In this document: positions 11,156-23,098 of the stretch, piece by piece
How positions within the stretch are numbered: position 1 is the stretch's first letter
Layout: each line of letters begins with the position of its first letter
The notes under the pieces: model-generated
The model's input: the letters and a program-made list of their open reading frames with translations, nothing else
Databases searched by the model: none
Told to the model about the DNA's origin: nothing
Assembly (NCBI RefSeq): GCF_040954645.1
Contig: NC_092804.1
Coordinates: forward strand, 93,628,862-93,692,861
Reading direction: 5' to 3'
DNA length: 64,000 bases
Source of the DNA: Diabrotica undecimpunctata
Taxonomy: Eukaryota > Arthropoda > Insecta > Coleoptera > Chrysomelidae
Translations under genes and position numbers: made by a program

Positions 11156-13591
11156 CTATTCATGATATTGATAGATGTCGTGAATGTTAAAATACCCCGT
11201 ATATTGCCTGTCTTTATACGGGATTGGATATATTTTCGTTTTAAATTTTTCCAAGTATTTTCCCTTAAAAGAAAGTTCATAATTTTTAACCACTTGATTT
11301 ACTTTATTAACAAAATCTCCATGGTTTCCTAAAATCTTCTCTATTTCCTTCTCCATGTTTTTTCCACAATTTATTTTTCTTTCATCCACCTTTTGTTCAC
11401 ATGTGTTCACTGTCCATAATACTTCTTCACAAAATTCTGGATTCTCGTCCATCAGTGCCATTTTTTCTTCTGTTTTCTTTTTATCCTCTAATTCCCTTTG
11501 GTATTCCGAGCACCATGTTTCTATTCCTTTCATTTCTCTGATGATACCTTCTTTTTCTTCCTGCTTCCATTCTGTTTTATCGTCGGTTGCCAACAATTCT
11601 TCTGTACCTTCTATTTCCTGTTTTTCTCTGGTCTCCATCTTATTTTCCTGCTTTCTTTTCGAACTCTTCTTCTTTTTCTTCCTTCTCTTTTTCTTTTCTG
11701 TTAGATCTTGTTCTTGTACTTTCGGTTTATCCTCTACAGTCATATCGATTTCTTTGCGTTTTTCCTGTGCATTGATCCTTCCAGAATTTGTTTTCCTATC
11801 TGTTTGCTTTTCTTCTCCTGTGTTGTCTGGTTCTGCTCTGATTTCCAGTTTATTTTCCGAAAAATTTATGGTGATATCTTTTTTCCTCAATTCATCAATT
11901 CCCGCTATCATATCATGATTTAAATCTTCAATCACCACACATTTCATAATATGGAATTTGTTTCCCACTCTTATCTGTACTCCCAAGCCTTCGTTTACTG
12001 TCGTCAAATTTTTATTGTTTGCACCCACTAAATCAACCCTAGGAATCTTATACACAAATCTGTCCAAATTTAATTCTTTTACTAGTTTTTTATTGATTAG
12101 CGATATCTCCGATCCAGAATCAATCACAATTTTAATCGCTTTATGTTTTATAAATGCATCTAAAAATATTAGATTAGAATTAGAAATTTGTCTGTCATTT
12201 CCTATTGCTACATGATTCATCTCCCTTCTATTTTGTTGTTGGAAGCTCTGGTTATTTCTATCGTCCCTTTGTTCGTTAGTATTCCTATTCGGAGGATTTT
12301 GTGCATCTCTATTCCTGTTGTGATTTTCATATGTTCTCTGTTGTGTGTCATTCCTGTTATCGTAATTTTGTTGTCTATTGTAATTATTGTAATTTCTCGG
12401 CCTATATTCGTTTGTTGATCTGGGATGTCGGTTTCTCTGGTCATAATTTGATGAATACCTTCTTTCCGCTCCATTATATTGGTCATGTTGTCTTCTATTT
12501 CTCATTTCTTTTCTTTTCGCTTCTTTTAATTGAAGGAATTGGCACAAACTATCAATATCTTGATAGTTTCTCAAAATCACGTGATCTTCCAACGTTTCCT
12601 CAAAATGTCTGCTGATCATTTCTACCAGCTGTTCGGTAGAATATTTGTATTCTAGATATTTTGAATTGTTATATATCTGCAAAGCATATCTTTCTTCAGA
12701 TATTCCCATTTTTTCGTGATATTTTCCATTCTGTAGCTCTTGGTTGATTTCTCTCTGTTTATTTTTCCCCCAGAAATAGTTGAGAAATTTATTTTCAAAA
12801 TCTGTCCAATTTTCAAACTCATCTTCCTTGCTTTCATACCATAACGCTGCTCCTTCTTTCAAATGGTTTCTAATTGTTTCTTTGCAATCGTCAAAATATC
12901 TAATATGTTGTAATTTGGTTTTCAAATTTTTAACTAACGGTACTGGGTGTGTTTTCCGAATATCCCCGCCAAATTGTATTTTCGACTCGCTTGTTCCATG
13001 GATGATAACTTCTTTTCTCTCTACCCCTCTTAGTTCAATTTCTGCCATTTGTTTTTCATTTTGCTTTAATCTTCTTTCTATTTCCTTCCTGTCTTCTTGT
13101 AGCGCCATTTCAAATTTTTCTTCTAACTGTTCTAATTCTTTTTTCTGTACAGTCTTAATATCTTTCATTTTAGTTTCTATTTCTTCTCTCTGCATCTCTA
13201 GTTTCCTCTCTGTTTCTTCTCTGACTTTTTCTAAACAGACTTTTACCTCATTTTCATATTTGTCAAAACGCTTTTCCATTTTTCTATCATTTTCTTCTAA
13301 TTTTTGTTCTATTGCTAGCCTTGTTTCCCGTTGGTTTTCTTCCATTGTCTGTTTTGTTTCCCTTTGATTCTCTTGTATTTGTTGTGTCTGTAATTGCATT
13401 AGTTGTAATATTTTCTCTATTCCTGATAATTCTTTTTTCTCCTCAACTATTGTAACATTTCCTTCATTATCCGATCCTTCTTCAACAATTGTTTCCTCTT
13501 CTCTGTTATCCTCCTTCCTTTCTTGCATTTTGCTTTGACTCCTTGTGGTCGACATGTTGTTTCTTTTCGTTACTGTTTTTGTCCCCGCCAA
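11156..13591 (-). CDS. Gag-protease polyprotein, copy 1 (811 aa)
   Basis: Intact frame. An acidic N-terminus is followed by a long charged coiled coil (about residues 60-200) and a capsid-like gag region (about 213-370; EGAALWYESKEDEFENWTDF, then FLNYFWGKNKQREI). Next comes an Arg/Asn/Gln-rich nucleic-acid-binding stretch (about 375-455) without zinc knuckles, and an aspartic-protease-like domain with IDSGSEISLI (Asp 491) and IAGIDELRKKDI. A Lys/Glu-rich linker leads to YPIPYKDRQ, which resembles the usual entry into reverse transcriptase, but the frame then stops. It would form the particle and rely on pol from another element. Confidence 0.88.
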   Translation of the reverse strand: MAGTKTVTKRNNMSTTRSQSKMQERKEDNREEETIVEEGSDNEGNVTIVEEKKELSGIEKILQLMQLQTQQIQENQRETKQTMEENQRETRLAIEQKLEENDRKMEKRFDKYENEVKVCLEKVREETERKLEMQREEIETKMKDIKTVQKKELEQLEEKFEMALQEDRKEIERRLKQNEKQMAEIELRGVERKEVIIHGTSESKIQFGGDIRKTHPVPLVKNLKTKLQHIRYFDDCKETIRNHLKEGAALWYESKEDEFENWTDFENKFLNYFWGKNKQREINQELQNGKYHEKMGISEERYALQIYNNSKYLEYKYSTEQLVEMISRHFEETLEDHVILRNYQDIDSLCQFLQLKEAKRKEMRNRRQHDQYNGAERRYSSNYDQRNRHPRSTNEYRPRNYNNYNRQQNYDNRNDTQQRTYENHNRNRDAQNPPNRNTNEQRDDRNNQSFQQQNRREMNHVAIGNDRQISNSNLIFLDAFIKHKAIKIVIDSGSEISLINKKLVKELNLDRFVYKIPRVDLVGANNKNLTTVNEGLGVQIRVGNKFHIMKCVVIEDLNHDMIAGIDELRKKDITINFSENKLEIRAEPDNTGEEKQTDRKTNSGRINAQEKRKEIDMTVEDKPKVQEQDLTEKKKRRKKKKKSSKRKQENKMETREKQEIEGTEELLATDDKTEWKQEEKEGIIREMKGIETWCSEYQRELEDKKKTEEKMALMDENPEFCEEVLWTVNTCEQKVDERKINCGKNMEKEIEKILGNHGDFVNKVNQVVKNYELSFKGKYLEKFKTKIYPIPYKDRQYTGYFNIHDIYQYHE

Positions 13592-13940
13592 ATGTGAAAT
13601 TTTACAACACTCTATATGTTTCAGAACACGACAATATTTCTCCCCAAATGTATTAAATTTTCACGACAAATATCAAATATGCAATCAGTAAAATTCAAAT
13701 AATTCCAAATAAATATCAAATGTACGATTGGTAAAGAAAATAAAATCAAATAATTCAATAGCAGTAAATATCCACTAACTACGATCAATCAATAAATCAA
13801 ATTTATATTCCCTGGAAAAATTGTCAAAATACTTTCAAATTCAAATTCCCTCAATGTTCTATGTCTTTATCTCTGGATTACCTGTACTTATTCCAGATCT
13901 CTTTCCCTTCCTTCAAATGTAAAGCTGCGATATTTTCAAG

Positions 13941-13959
13941 CCCCACGTTTTGGAAGCCA
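13941..13959 (-). promoter_or_regulatory. Primer-binding site, variant form
   Basis: Minus strand TGGCTTCCAAAACGTGGGG, one base inside the LTR edge. It differs from the tRNA-Lys-type site of copy 2 (18293-18309) by two changes and two extra bases. The copy at 61927-61945 carries the same variant. Confidence 0.6.
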
Positions 13960-13960
13960 G

Positions 13961-15352
13961 TTATTGTGATATTTAAAGTCTTGATGCGCCAAGCAATAAT
14001 TAGCTAATTAATTTTTTTGATTAATTAAAATTATTTAAATGATATGATTATGACTCTATCACAATTTTTAATTCTTTTATCTCAGGGTTAAATTCGTGCT
14101 TCAATATCTATGCTATTACATGTGAAAGGTAAGGTCCAGAGAATACCGGAATAATAAAAACACATATGATCTAACACTATATATTGAAATAAAAATAATG
14201 AAATAATTCACACTCAAAAGTTTTCAATAAACAAATCTCATATAATGATTCTCAAAAATTTTGTTCTACATACGAGAACAATCAAATTTAATGGTACAAA
14301 CAATATTAATTGAAATCTCAAAATTCCGAACTATTCTAACTCTCCTAATCAAAATATTTATATCCTTTCTAAATTACGTGTAAAAATTGTGTTATCAATA
14401 AAAGAAAAAAACTGCAGAAACAAAAATATCTCTCTCTGATGATGAGTGGTCCAAATCCTTGTTCCTTATAGACTGTATTATCTCCTCTCAACCGCTCCCT
14501 ATGTAATCAGCAATCTTACACAGATTGTTGCAAGTATATCGTCCTTAATGATCTCCTTCAAAAGCACAAATCATTCAAATTATGATAGCCTTTCTCCTCT
14601 CGATAAACTGAATCTCTCGTTGGCCCGAGTGAAAAATGACTCTTGGAATATCTTCTCTTTACGATAAACTGAATCTCTCGTTGGCCTGAACAGTGACTCT
14701 TGGAATATAAGTAGAGAAATATGACTTACAATATTTTGCTGCTTCAGCTTCTGTCAGATACACTAACTCCACAAAAACTCACTAGCATTCAACACTACTG
14801 CTTGCTACATTTCAGGAACCGCCAGAGAACAATCACTGTTCGTCTTACAGACTTGGAAACCAACTGATTCTCTCTTCTCTCTCCTCAATCTCGCTAAACT
14901 TTTTCCTACATACTTATCCCACCTTTTTCAATCTCCGCCAATCAAAACTCGTCACAATTCCCCCATTTTTTCATTTCGATAACAAACAAATTTTTACCTA
15001 TAATTATAAATTTCCTAAAACTTATTTACAAATAATATTTTTCTATAATTCTTAAAAACTAACAAAAACCTCTTTCTATAATCCCTTCTATTTTCTTTAA
15101 TCACTGCATTAATGTATTTCAATTGTCTTTGGATTTCACTTAAAATTATGCGGGTCACTCAAGTATAACAAAGAAATAATTTATGCAAAGCTTACATTTT
15201 GTTTAGTACAGGTAATCCAAGAATTTAATAACTTTCCTTCTCCGAAATGTTTGTTGGATCTTATCCTACTTATCTGAATTATTTTAATGTTTTTGAACTT
15301 TGAAATATTTTTAAACAAACCAATATTTTTCTCGATTTTACATATCATAACA
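13961..15352 (-). repeat. LTR 2, shared by both gag copies
   Basis: About 1392 bp, homologous to LTR 1 along its whole length. It serves as 5' LTR of copy 1 and 3' LTR of copy 2. Confidence 0.85.
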
Positions 15353-15447
15353 AATCCCCGCCATTTGATCTGCCGAAAACTCTTTGTTAAATTTTAAAAA
15401 TGACAAAAGTTTTCTAGGATCAAATTATTTCACTATGTTATTAAAAT

Positions 15448-17943
15448 CTACTTATGATACTGATAAATGTCGTGAATGTTAAAATACCCCGTATATTGCC
15501 TGTCTTTATACGGGATTGGATACATTTTCGTTTTAAATTTTTCCAAGTATTTTCCCTTAAAAGAAAGTTCATAATTTTTAGCCACTCGGTTTACTTCATT
15601 AACAAGATCTCCATGGTTTCCTAAAATCTTCTCTATTTTCTTTCCCATGTTTTCTCCACAATTTATTTTTCTTTCATCCTCCTTTTGTTCACATGTGTTC
15701 ACTGTCCATAATACTTCTTCACAAAATTCTGGATTCTCGTCCATCAGTGCCATTTTTTCTTCTGTTTTCTTTTTATCCTCTAATTCCCTTTGGTATTCCG
15801 AGCACCATGTTTCTATTCCTTTCATTTCTCTGATGATACCTTCTTTTTCTTCCTGCTTCCATTCTGTTTTATCGTCGGTTGCCAACAATTCTTCTGTACC
15901 TTCTATTTCCTGTTTTTCTCTGGTCTCCATCTTATTTTCCTGCTTTCTTTTCGAACTCTTCTTCTTTTTCTTCCTTCTCTTTTTCTTTTCTGTTAGATCT
16001 TGTTCTTGTACTTTCGGTTTATCCTCTACAGTCATATCGATTTCTTTGCGTTTTTCCTGTGCATTGATCCTTCCAGAATTTGTTTTCCTATCTGTTTGCT
16101 TTTCTTCTCCTGTGTTGTCTGGTTCTGCTCTGATTTCCAGTTTATTTTCCGAAAAATTTATGGTGATATCTTTTTTTCTCAATTCATCAATTCCCGCTAT
16201 CATATCATGATTTAAATCTTCAATCACCACACATTTCATAATATGGAATTTGTTTCCCACTCTTATCTGTACTCCCAAGCCTTCGTTTACTGTCGTCAAA
16301 TTTTTATTGTTTGCACCCACTAAATCAACCCTAGGAATCTTATACACAAATCTGTCCAAATTTAATTCTTTTACTAGTTTTTTATTGATTAGCGATATCT
16401 CCGATCCAGAATCAATCACAATTTTAATCGCTTTATGTTTTATAAATGCATCTAAAAATATTAGATTAGAATTAGAAATTTGTCTGTCGTTTCCTATTGC
16501 TACATGATTCATCTCCCTTCTATTTTGTTGTTGGAAGCTCTGGTTATTTCTATCGTCCCTTTGTTCGTTAGTATTCCTATTCGGAGGATTTTGTGCATCT
16601 CTATTCCTGTTGTGATTTTCATATGTTCTATGTTGTGTGTCATTCCTGTTATCGTAATTTTGTTGTCTATTGTAATTATTGTAATTTCTCGGCCTATATT
16701 CGTTTGTTGATCTGGGATGTCGGTTTCTCTGGTCATAATTTGATGAATACCTTCTTTCCGGTCCATTATATTGGTCATGTTGTCTTCTATTTCTCATTTC
16801 TTTTCTTTTCGCTTCTTTTAATTGAAGGAATTGGCACAAACTATCAATATCTTGATAGTTTCTCAAAATCACGTGATCTTCCAAAGTTTCCTCAAAATGT
16901 CTGCTGATCATTTCTACCAGCTGTTCGGTAGAATATTTGTATTCTAGATATTTTGAATTGTTATATATCTGCAAAGCATATCTTTCTTCAGATATTCCCA
17001 TTTTTTCGTGATATTTTCCATTCTGTAGCCCTTGGTTGATTTCTCTCTGTTTATTTTTCCCCCAGAAATAGTTGAGAAATTTATTTTCAAAATCTGTCCA
17101 ATTTTCAAACTCATCTTCCTTGCTTTCATACCATAACGCTGCTCCTTCTTTCAAATGGTTTCTAATTGTTTCTTTGCAATCGTCAAAATATCTAATATGT
17201 TGTAATTTGGTTTTCAAATTTTTAACAAACAGTACTGGGTGTGTTTTCTGAATATCCCCGCCAAATTGTATTTTCGCCTCGCTTGTTCCATGGATGATAA
17301 CTTCTTTTCTCTCTACCCCTCTTAGTTCAATTTCTGCCATTTGTTTTTCATTTTGCTTTAATCTTCTTTCTACTTCCTTCCTGTCTTCTTGTAGCGCCAT
17401 TTCAAATTTTTCTTCTAACTGTTCTAATTCCTTTTTCTGGTCAATCTTAATTTCCTTCATCTTATTTTCTACTTTCTTTTCTTGTTCTCCCATTTTCTTT
17501 TTAATTTCATTAATCTCTTCTATTTGTTGTATCAGTTCTTTCTTTATCCCCTCAACACATCCTTTAATTTCCTGTTCATAGTTTTCCAAACGCTGCTCTA
17601 TATTGCTCATTGTTTGTTTTGTTTCTTGTTGATTTCTATCCATTTTTAGTGATGTTTCTTGTTGGTTTCTATCAATTTTCTTTGCTGTTTCATTCATTGT
17701 TTGTTTTGTTTCCCTTTGATTCTCTTGTATTTGTTGTGTCTGTAATTGCATTAGTTGTAATATTTTCTCTATTCCTGATAATTCTTTTTTCTCCTCAACT
17801 ATTGTAACATTTCCTTCATTATCCGATCCTTCTTCAACAATTGTTTCCTCTTCTCTGTTATCCTCCTTCCTTTCTTGCATTTTGCTTTGACTCCTTGTGG
17901 TCGACATGTTGTTTCTTTTCGTTACTGTTTTTGTCCCCGCCAA
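15448..17943 (-). CDS. Gag-protease polyprotein, copy 2 (831 aa)
   Basis: Intact frame, nearly identical to copy 1 at both ends and through capsid, basic region, protease (IDSGSEISLI) and linker. The coiled coil differs: it has repeated DRNQQETK units, then a NIEQRLENYEQEIK segment and an EINEIKKKMGEQEKKVE segment absent from copy 1. It ends at the same point after YPIPYKDRQ. The pattern of a conserved body with an exchanged coiled coil suggests recombination between subfamilies, or selection on that segment. Confidence 0.88.
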   Translation of the reverse strand: MAGTKTVTKRNNMSTTRSQSKMQERKEDNREEETIVEEGSDNEGNVTIVEEKKELSGIEKILQLMQLQTQQIQENQRETKQTMNETAKKIDRNQQETSLKMDRNQQETKQTMSNIEQRLENYEQEIKGCVEGIKKELIQQIEEINEIKKKMGEQEKKVENKMKEIKIDQKKELEQLEEKFEMALQEDRKEVERRLKQNEKQMAEIELRGVERKEVIIHGTSEAKIQFGGDIQKTHPVLFVKNLKTKLQHIRYFDDCKETIRNHLKEGAALWYESKEDEFENWTDFENKFLNYFWGKNKQREINQGLQNGKYHEKMGISEERYALQIYNNSKYLEYKYSTEQLVEMISRHFEETLEDHVILRNYQDIDSLCQFLQLKEAKRKEMRNRRQHDQYNGPERRYSSNYDQRNRHPRSTNEYRPRNYNNYNRQQNYDNRNDTQHRTYENHNRNRDAQNPPNRNTNEQRDDRNNQSFQQQNRREMNHVAIGNDRQISNSNLIFLDAFIKHKAIKIVIDSGSEISLINKKLVKELNLDRFVYKIPRVDLVGANNKNLTTVNEGLGVQIRVGNKFHIMKCVVIEDLNHDMIAGIDELRKKDITINFSENKLEIRAEPDNTGEEKQTDRKTNSGRINAQEKRKEIDMTVEDKPKVQEQDLTEKKKRRKKKKKSSKRKQENKMETREKQEIEGTEELLATDDKTEWKQEEKEGIIREMKGIETWCSEYQRELEDKKKTEEKMALMDENPEFCEEVLWTVNTCEQKEDERKINCGENMGKKIEKILGNHGDLVNEVNRVAKNYELSFKGKYLEKFKTKMYPIPYKDRQYTGYFNIHDIYQYHK

Positions 17944-18292
17944 ATGTGAAATTTTACAACACTCTATATGTTTCAGAACACGACAATATTTCTCCCCAAA
18001 TGTATTAAATTTTCACGACAAATATCAAATATGCAATCAGTAAAATTCAAATAATTCAAAATAAATATCAAATGTACGATTGGTAAAGAAAATAAAATCA
18101 AATAATTCAATAGCAGTAAATATCCACTAACTACGATCAATCAATAAATCAAATTTATATTCCCTGGAAAAATTGTCAAAATACTTTCAAATTCAAATTC
18201 CCTCAATGTTATATGTTTTTATCTCTGGATCACCTGTACTTATTCCAGATCTCTTTCCCTTCCTTCAAATGTAAAGCTGCGATATTTTCAAG

Positions 18293-18309
18293 CCCCACGT
18301 TGGGCGCCA
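18293..18309 (-). promoter_or_regulatory. Primer-binding site, tRNA-Lys type
   Basis: Minus strand TGGCGCCCAACGTGGGG matches the 3' end of insect tRNA-Lys(CTT) as I recall it (..CCCCACGTTGGGCG plus CCA). It lies one base from the LTR. Confidence 0.75.
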
Positions 18310-18310
18310 G

Positions 18311-19424
18311 TTATTGTGATATTTAAAGTCTTGGTGCGCCAAGCAATAATTAGCTAATTAATTTTTTTGATTAATTAAAATTATTTAAATGATATGATTA
18401 TGACTCTATCACAATTTTTAATTCTTTTATCTCAGGGTTAAATTCGTGCTTCAATATCTATGCTATTACATGTGAAAGGTAAGGTCCAGAGAATACCGGA
18501 ATAATAAAAAAAAACACATATGATCTAACACTATATATTGAAATAAAATAATGAAATAATTCACACTCAAAAGTTTTCAATAAACAAATCTCATATAAGG
18601 ATTCTCAAAATTTTGTTCTCCGTACGTGAACAATCAAAATTAATGGTACAAACAATATTAATTGAAATCTCAAAATCCCAAACTATTCTAACTCTCCTAA
18701 TCAAAATATTCATATCCTTTCTAAATTACGTGTAAAAATTGTGTTATCAATAAAAGAAAAAAACTGCAGAAACAAAAATATCTCTCTCTGATGATGAGTG
18801 GTCCAAATCCTTGTTCCTTGTAGACTATATTATCTCCTCTCAACCGCTCCCTATGTAATCAGCAATCTTACACATACTTGCTACATTTCAGGAACCGCCA
18901 GAGAACAATCACTGTTCGTCTTACAGACTTGGAAACCAACTGATTCTCTCTTCTCTCTCCTCAATCTCGCTAAACTTTTTCCTACATACTTATCCCACCT
19001 TTTTCAATCTCCGCCAATCAAAACTCGTCACAATTCCCCCATTTTTTCATTTCGATAACAAACAAATTTTTACCTATAATTATAAATTTCCTAAAACTTA
19101 TTTACAAATAATATTTTTCTATAATTCTTAAAAACTAACAAAAACCTCTTTCTATAATCCCTTCTATTGTCTTTAATCACTGCATTAATGTATTTCAATT
19201 GTCTTTGGATTTCACTTAAAATTATGCGGGTCACTCAAGTATAACAAAGAAATAATTTATGCAAAGCTTACATTTTGTTTAGTACAGGTAATCCAAGAAT
19301 TTAATAACTTTCCTTCTCCGAAATGTTTGTTGGATCTTATCCTACTTATCTGAATTATTTTAATGTTTTTGAACTTTGAAATATTTTTAAACAAACCAAT
19401 ATTTTTCTCGATTTTACATATCAT

Positions 19425-19428
<4 letters not shown>
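18311..19428 (-). repeat. LTR 3 (5' LTR of copy 2), internally deleted
   Basis: About 1118 bp. Compared with LTR 2 it lacks about 270 bp after the CAATCTTACACA sequence near 18875. Its outer end TGTTATGATATG meets (TA)n at 19429. Confidence 0.85.

Positions 19429-19503
<75 letters not shown>
19429..19503. repeat. (TA)n microsatellite
   Basis: TA run between LTR 3 and the solo LTR. Confidence 0.95.
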
Positions 19504-19974
<471 letters not shown>

Positions 19975-20046
19975 TCGGATAAGTTTCCGCGGTCAGATAA
20001 ATGAAATTTACTGAGTTCTCGGGAAGAACCGTGTTGAGAATTTAAA

Positions 20047-20088
20047 ACTCGACGTTTCGGCACCCATTTTGGAGCCATTATCAAGAGT
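20047..20088 (-). ncRNA. Hammerhead ribozyme motif, PLE-A
   Basis: Same architecture as the PLE-A motif at 39842-39883, in the 3' pLTR and in element sense. Confidence 0.72.
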
Positions 20089-20400
20089 GATACGGCTCGG
20101 TTCGAGTTCGGGGTCTCAATCTGCCTACTCCCCTTACTCGAGACGTACCACTATCGTGTTCTATATTGCAAAAACTGTCTCTCGGCACTGAGGTCTCAAT
20201 CTGCCTACTCCTCAGTGTCGAGTGACAACCGGTCTTACCCTGTGTGGCTGCTTTTATGTAGCTCGCTGTATGCGCGGGAACGGTATGCGCTGACGTGGTC
20301 TGAACTGACGTTCCCTGAGCGATGTGGGCGGGAGGTCGCTGAAGCAGGGGTCGCCATGTTGCCGGCAATCGTTTCGCGTCATCGCGCGTGTTCAAGCTGT

Positions 20401-22072
20401 TAGGCCGTTTTTCGGTTTCCATAGCTTCACGAATGATTCTCGCTTTTAATGAGCGGATGGGAGCGATGGTTTTTGCTTTTTCGAAATCTATTTTGTGGCC
20501 TGTCTGAATATGATGTTGGGCTAGGGCTGAAGTGGTATCGGAATGTTTGACTGATAATGTTCGTAAATACGGTTATGGATTCGTCGGTTTGTCTGTCCTA
20601 CGTATGTACGTGGGCAACTGGAACAAGGTATCTCGTAGACACCATGGTCTTCATTGGGGATTTGGTCTTTTACGGATCTGACGAGATTGGACAATTTGGA
20701 GTGAGTGGTGAAGATGGTTTTATTAAGAGGGATAAGAGTTCTACTGATCTTGTCAGTGACACCTTTAATGAAAGGTAGAAAGATTTTGGGTTGATCCGGC
20801 GGCAAGGTTTCTTTTTTGGATGGAATGGGGTTTAGAAGTTTTTGAATGCTTCTATTGATTTGGGTTTTGTGGTAGCCGTTTTGTAGGAGTGTTTGTCTTA
20901 ATGAATTGATTTCGGATGACCTGTGATTGTTGTCGCTAAGTCTTATGGAACGGGAAATAAGAGTGTTGATGACTGAATTAAGTTGGGCGGGGTGATGATG
21001 TGACTGGGCATTGAGATAGCGGTTTGTATGAGAGGGTTTCCCGTACACGGAATAGGAAAAACTGTGAGGTGGATTTTTCTGAATAAGAACATCAAGGAAT
21101 GGCAAAGACGCTTCAGACTTAACTTCCATCGTGAATTGAATGCTGGGATGTATTCCATTCAGGTGGGAGAGGAAGAGATCTAATGTGTCTCTACCATGGG
21201 GCCAAATGACAAAGGTGTCATCAACGTACCGTAACCAGCAGGTGGGTTTGAGATTTGACGAGGACAAGGCTACTGTTTCGAAATGTTCCATGTATATATC
21301 TGCTATTACGGGAGAGAGGGGCGATCCCATTGGGGCACCTTTGATTTGACGATAGAAATGATTTTGGAACGTGAAATATGTATTAGACATGCAGTGTTTT
21401 ATAAGAGATAATGTGTCTTGGGGAATTTGATGTTTAGAGTCCAAGATGGAAATGGTTTCATCGATGGGAATGTTGGTGAATAAAGAAACAATGTCAAAAC
21501 TGACTAGTATGTCTGAGGGTGAAATAGGAAAGTTTTTCAGAAGATCAATGAAATGAAAAGAGTTTTTGACAAAGGACGAGGCGTTTTCGGCTAATGGTTG
21601 TAAGGATGAAGCGAGATGTTTTGCCAATTTCTGAGTGGGACAGTTGTATATACTGACCATGAGTCTTAGGGGAACATTGGGCTTATGGATTTTTGGAAGG
21701 CCGTATATCTTTGAAATTCGGGATGATTTTTCTCTGGGTATAAGAGATTTTTTGAGGTCTGGAGGTAGAGTAGACTTATTTATAATGGATTTGGTCGTTT
21801 TTTCTAGATATGTGGTTGGATCATTTGGGACATGTTTGTAATCTGTGGAATTCAGAAGTTCGGACATTTTGTCGAAATAGTTAGAAGAGTTGAGAATGAC
21901 GGTGGCATTACCTTTGTCGGCCGGAAGGATGACGATGTCAGGGTTGTTGTAAAGTTCTTTGAGGGCACGTCTTTCTGAAAGACTGATATTTGAAGGTGGG
22001 GGTTTGGAAGTACGGAGAATTCTGGCGACATCTTGTCTGGCAACTTCGGCTTGGTCGGAAGGAAGATGAGAA
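20401..22072 (-). pseudogene. PLE-A reverse transcriptase and GIY-YIG, truncated and frameshifted
   Basis: Reverse transcriptase motifs in order: PADKGNATVILN, YGLPKIHKPNVPLR, SFDIVSLFTNIP, GAPMGSPLSPVIADI, RYVDDTFVIW and LPFLDVLIQK. A linker follows, then the GIY-YIG motif GVYEIPCSSCPRTYVGQTNR. A small deletion near 20552-20560 shifts the frame after RIYEH, and the remaining C-terminus (ALAQHHIQTGHK and onwards) continues in another frame. The N-terminus is lost. The protein would copy PLE RNA and nick target DNA, but this copy cannot make it whole. Confidence 0.88.
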
Positions 22073-22096
22073 ATCGAACTCGAACCGAACCGTATC

Positions 22097-22138
22097 ACTC
22101 TTGATAATGGCTCCAAAATGGGTGCCGAAACGTCGAGT
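22097..22138 (+). ncRNA. Hammerhead ribozyme motif, inverted pLTR of PLE-A
   Basis: Complete motif in the plus-oriented cap at the 5' end of the minus-strand copy. Transcription of this strand would be needed for it to act. Confidence 0.7.
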
Positions 22139-22178
22139 TTTAAATTCTCAACGCGGTTCTTCCCGAGAACTCAGTAAT

Positions 22179-22181
<3 letters not shown>

Positions 22182-22270
<89 letters not shown>
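22182..22270. repeat. (TA)n microsatellite
   Basis: TA run against the PLE-A cap and the left arm of an inverted repeat. Confidence 0.95.
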
Positions 22271-22271
<1 letters not shown>

Positions 22272-22585
22272 GTGAGTGTGAGATTAAAATCTCACTGAGC
22301 TTTTAAGTTCGTTGAGCTCTGCAATTGTGGTTTTGTTTGGCCCGTCGTTTGCCAGACGTAATTGGCTGAAGTGTGTGCGACTTGAGTCATCCAAACCTCT
22401 TGTTGAGCTACCTTCAGTTTTATTTGCGTTTGGGTGAAAGTAGTGTTTCATCCTTACCACATAAAATTATCCTAGTACAAACCTCCTCGTTAGTAGAGCT
22501 GGGAATCCATATTCGTAGGGGATCAGAAATACTAGCACTTTTTAGAGCAAGTACTCTGATTCGGCGAATAGTGATTGCTAATTGT

Positions 22586-23068
22586 TAATGCTAATTAACA
22601 TTAATAATAAATGCTAATTTGAGATGCTATGTTTTCTCTGTGTTGTTGTACGGGGCGGAGGCATGGACGCTTACAGACACCACTATTAAAAAACTTGAAG
22701 CATTTGAGATGTGGCTTTATAGAAGAATGCTGAGAATATCATGGACAGCAAGGATCACGAACAAGGAAGTTCTAGAAAAAATGAAGAAGGAACCAGAAAT
22801 TGTGTTTACGATCAAATGCATAAAATTGCAATATCTGGTACACGTTATGAGAAATCAGCACCGTTACTCCCTGCTGCAGTCTATATTGCAAGGTAAAGTC
22901 AAAGGTAAGCGAGGACCCGGTAGAAGGAGAATATCATGCGGAATTTAAGAACATGGTTTAAGAAAACCTCAACGGAGCTGTTTCGAGCCGCAGCGAGCAA
23001 GGTCATGATTGCCAATATGATTTCCAACATCCGAAACTGATAGGAACCAGAAGAAGAAGAAGAATTGT
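22586..23068 (+). pseudogene. LINE 3'-end insertion (RT C-terminus) with (GAA)n tail
   Basis: It reads VLLYGAEAWTLTDTTIKKLE, then MWLYRRMLRISWTARITN, then QGKVKGKRGPGRRR. After a frameshift near 22930 it reads TELFRAAASKVMIANMISN and stops, followed by a GAA-repeat tail. This is the C-terminal region of an insect LINE often annotated as endonuclease-reverse transcriptase (RTE-like). It is severely 5'-truncated. The duplication AATTGT at 22580-22585 and 23063-23068, together with the uninterrupted right arm at 25455-25799, proves a separate insertion event. Confidence 0.8.
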
Positions 23069-23098
23069 ACAGAGTGTACCCGATTGGTAGTGTTTCGA

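Larger units (their letters stand above)
19975..22183 (-). mobile_element. PLE-A copy, 5'-truncated and capped by an inverted pLTR
   Basis: The minus-strand body runs from about 22075 to a 3' pLTR ending at (TA)n near 19975. At its 5' end a plus-oriented pLTR piece (22077-22183) is joined directly to codon ISHLPSDQ, so roughly the first 130 codons seen in the copy at 34979 are missing. (TA)n bounds both sides. The promoter TATA of the intact copy reads TACATAAAAG here. Confidence 0.85.

Noticed and set aside
11355..11918. 187-codon plus-strand frame opposite gag (also at 15647 and 59310)
   Set aside because: Antisense shadow of the Lys/Glu-rich gag linker; its Ser/Phe-rich content is the complement of gag codons.
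14446..14667. Short frames inside the LTRs (also 18798, 58033, 62375, 62710)
   Set aside because: Not conserved in frame between LTR copies, and placed in non-coding LTR sequence.
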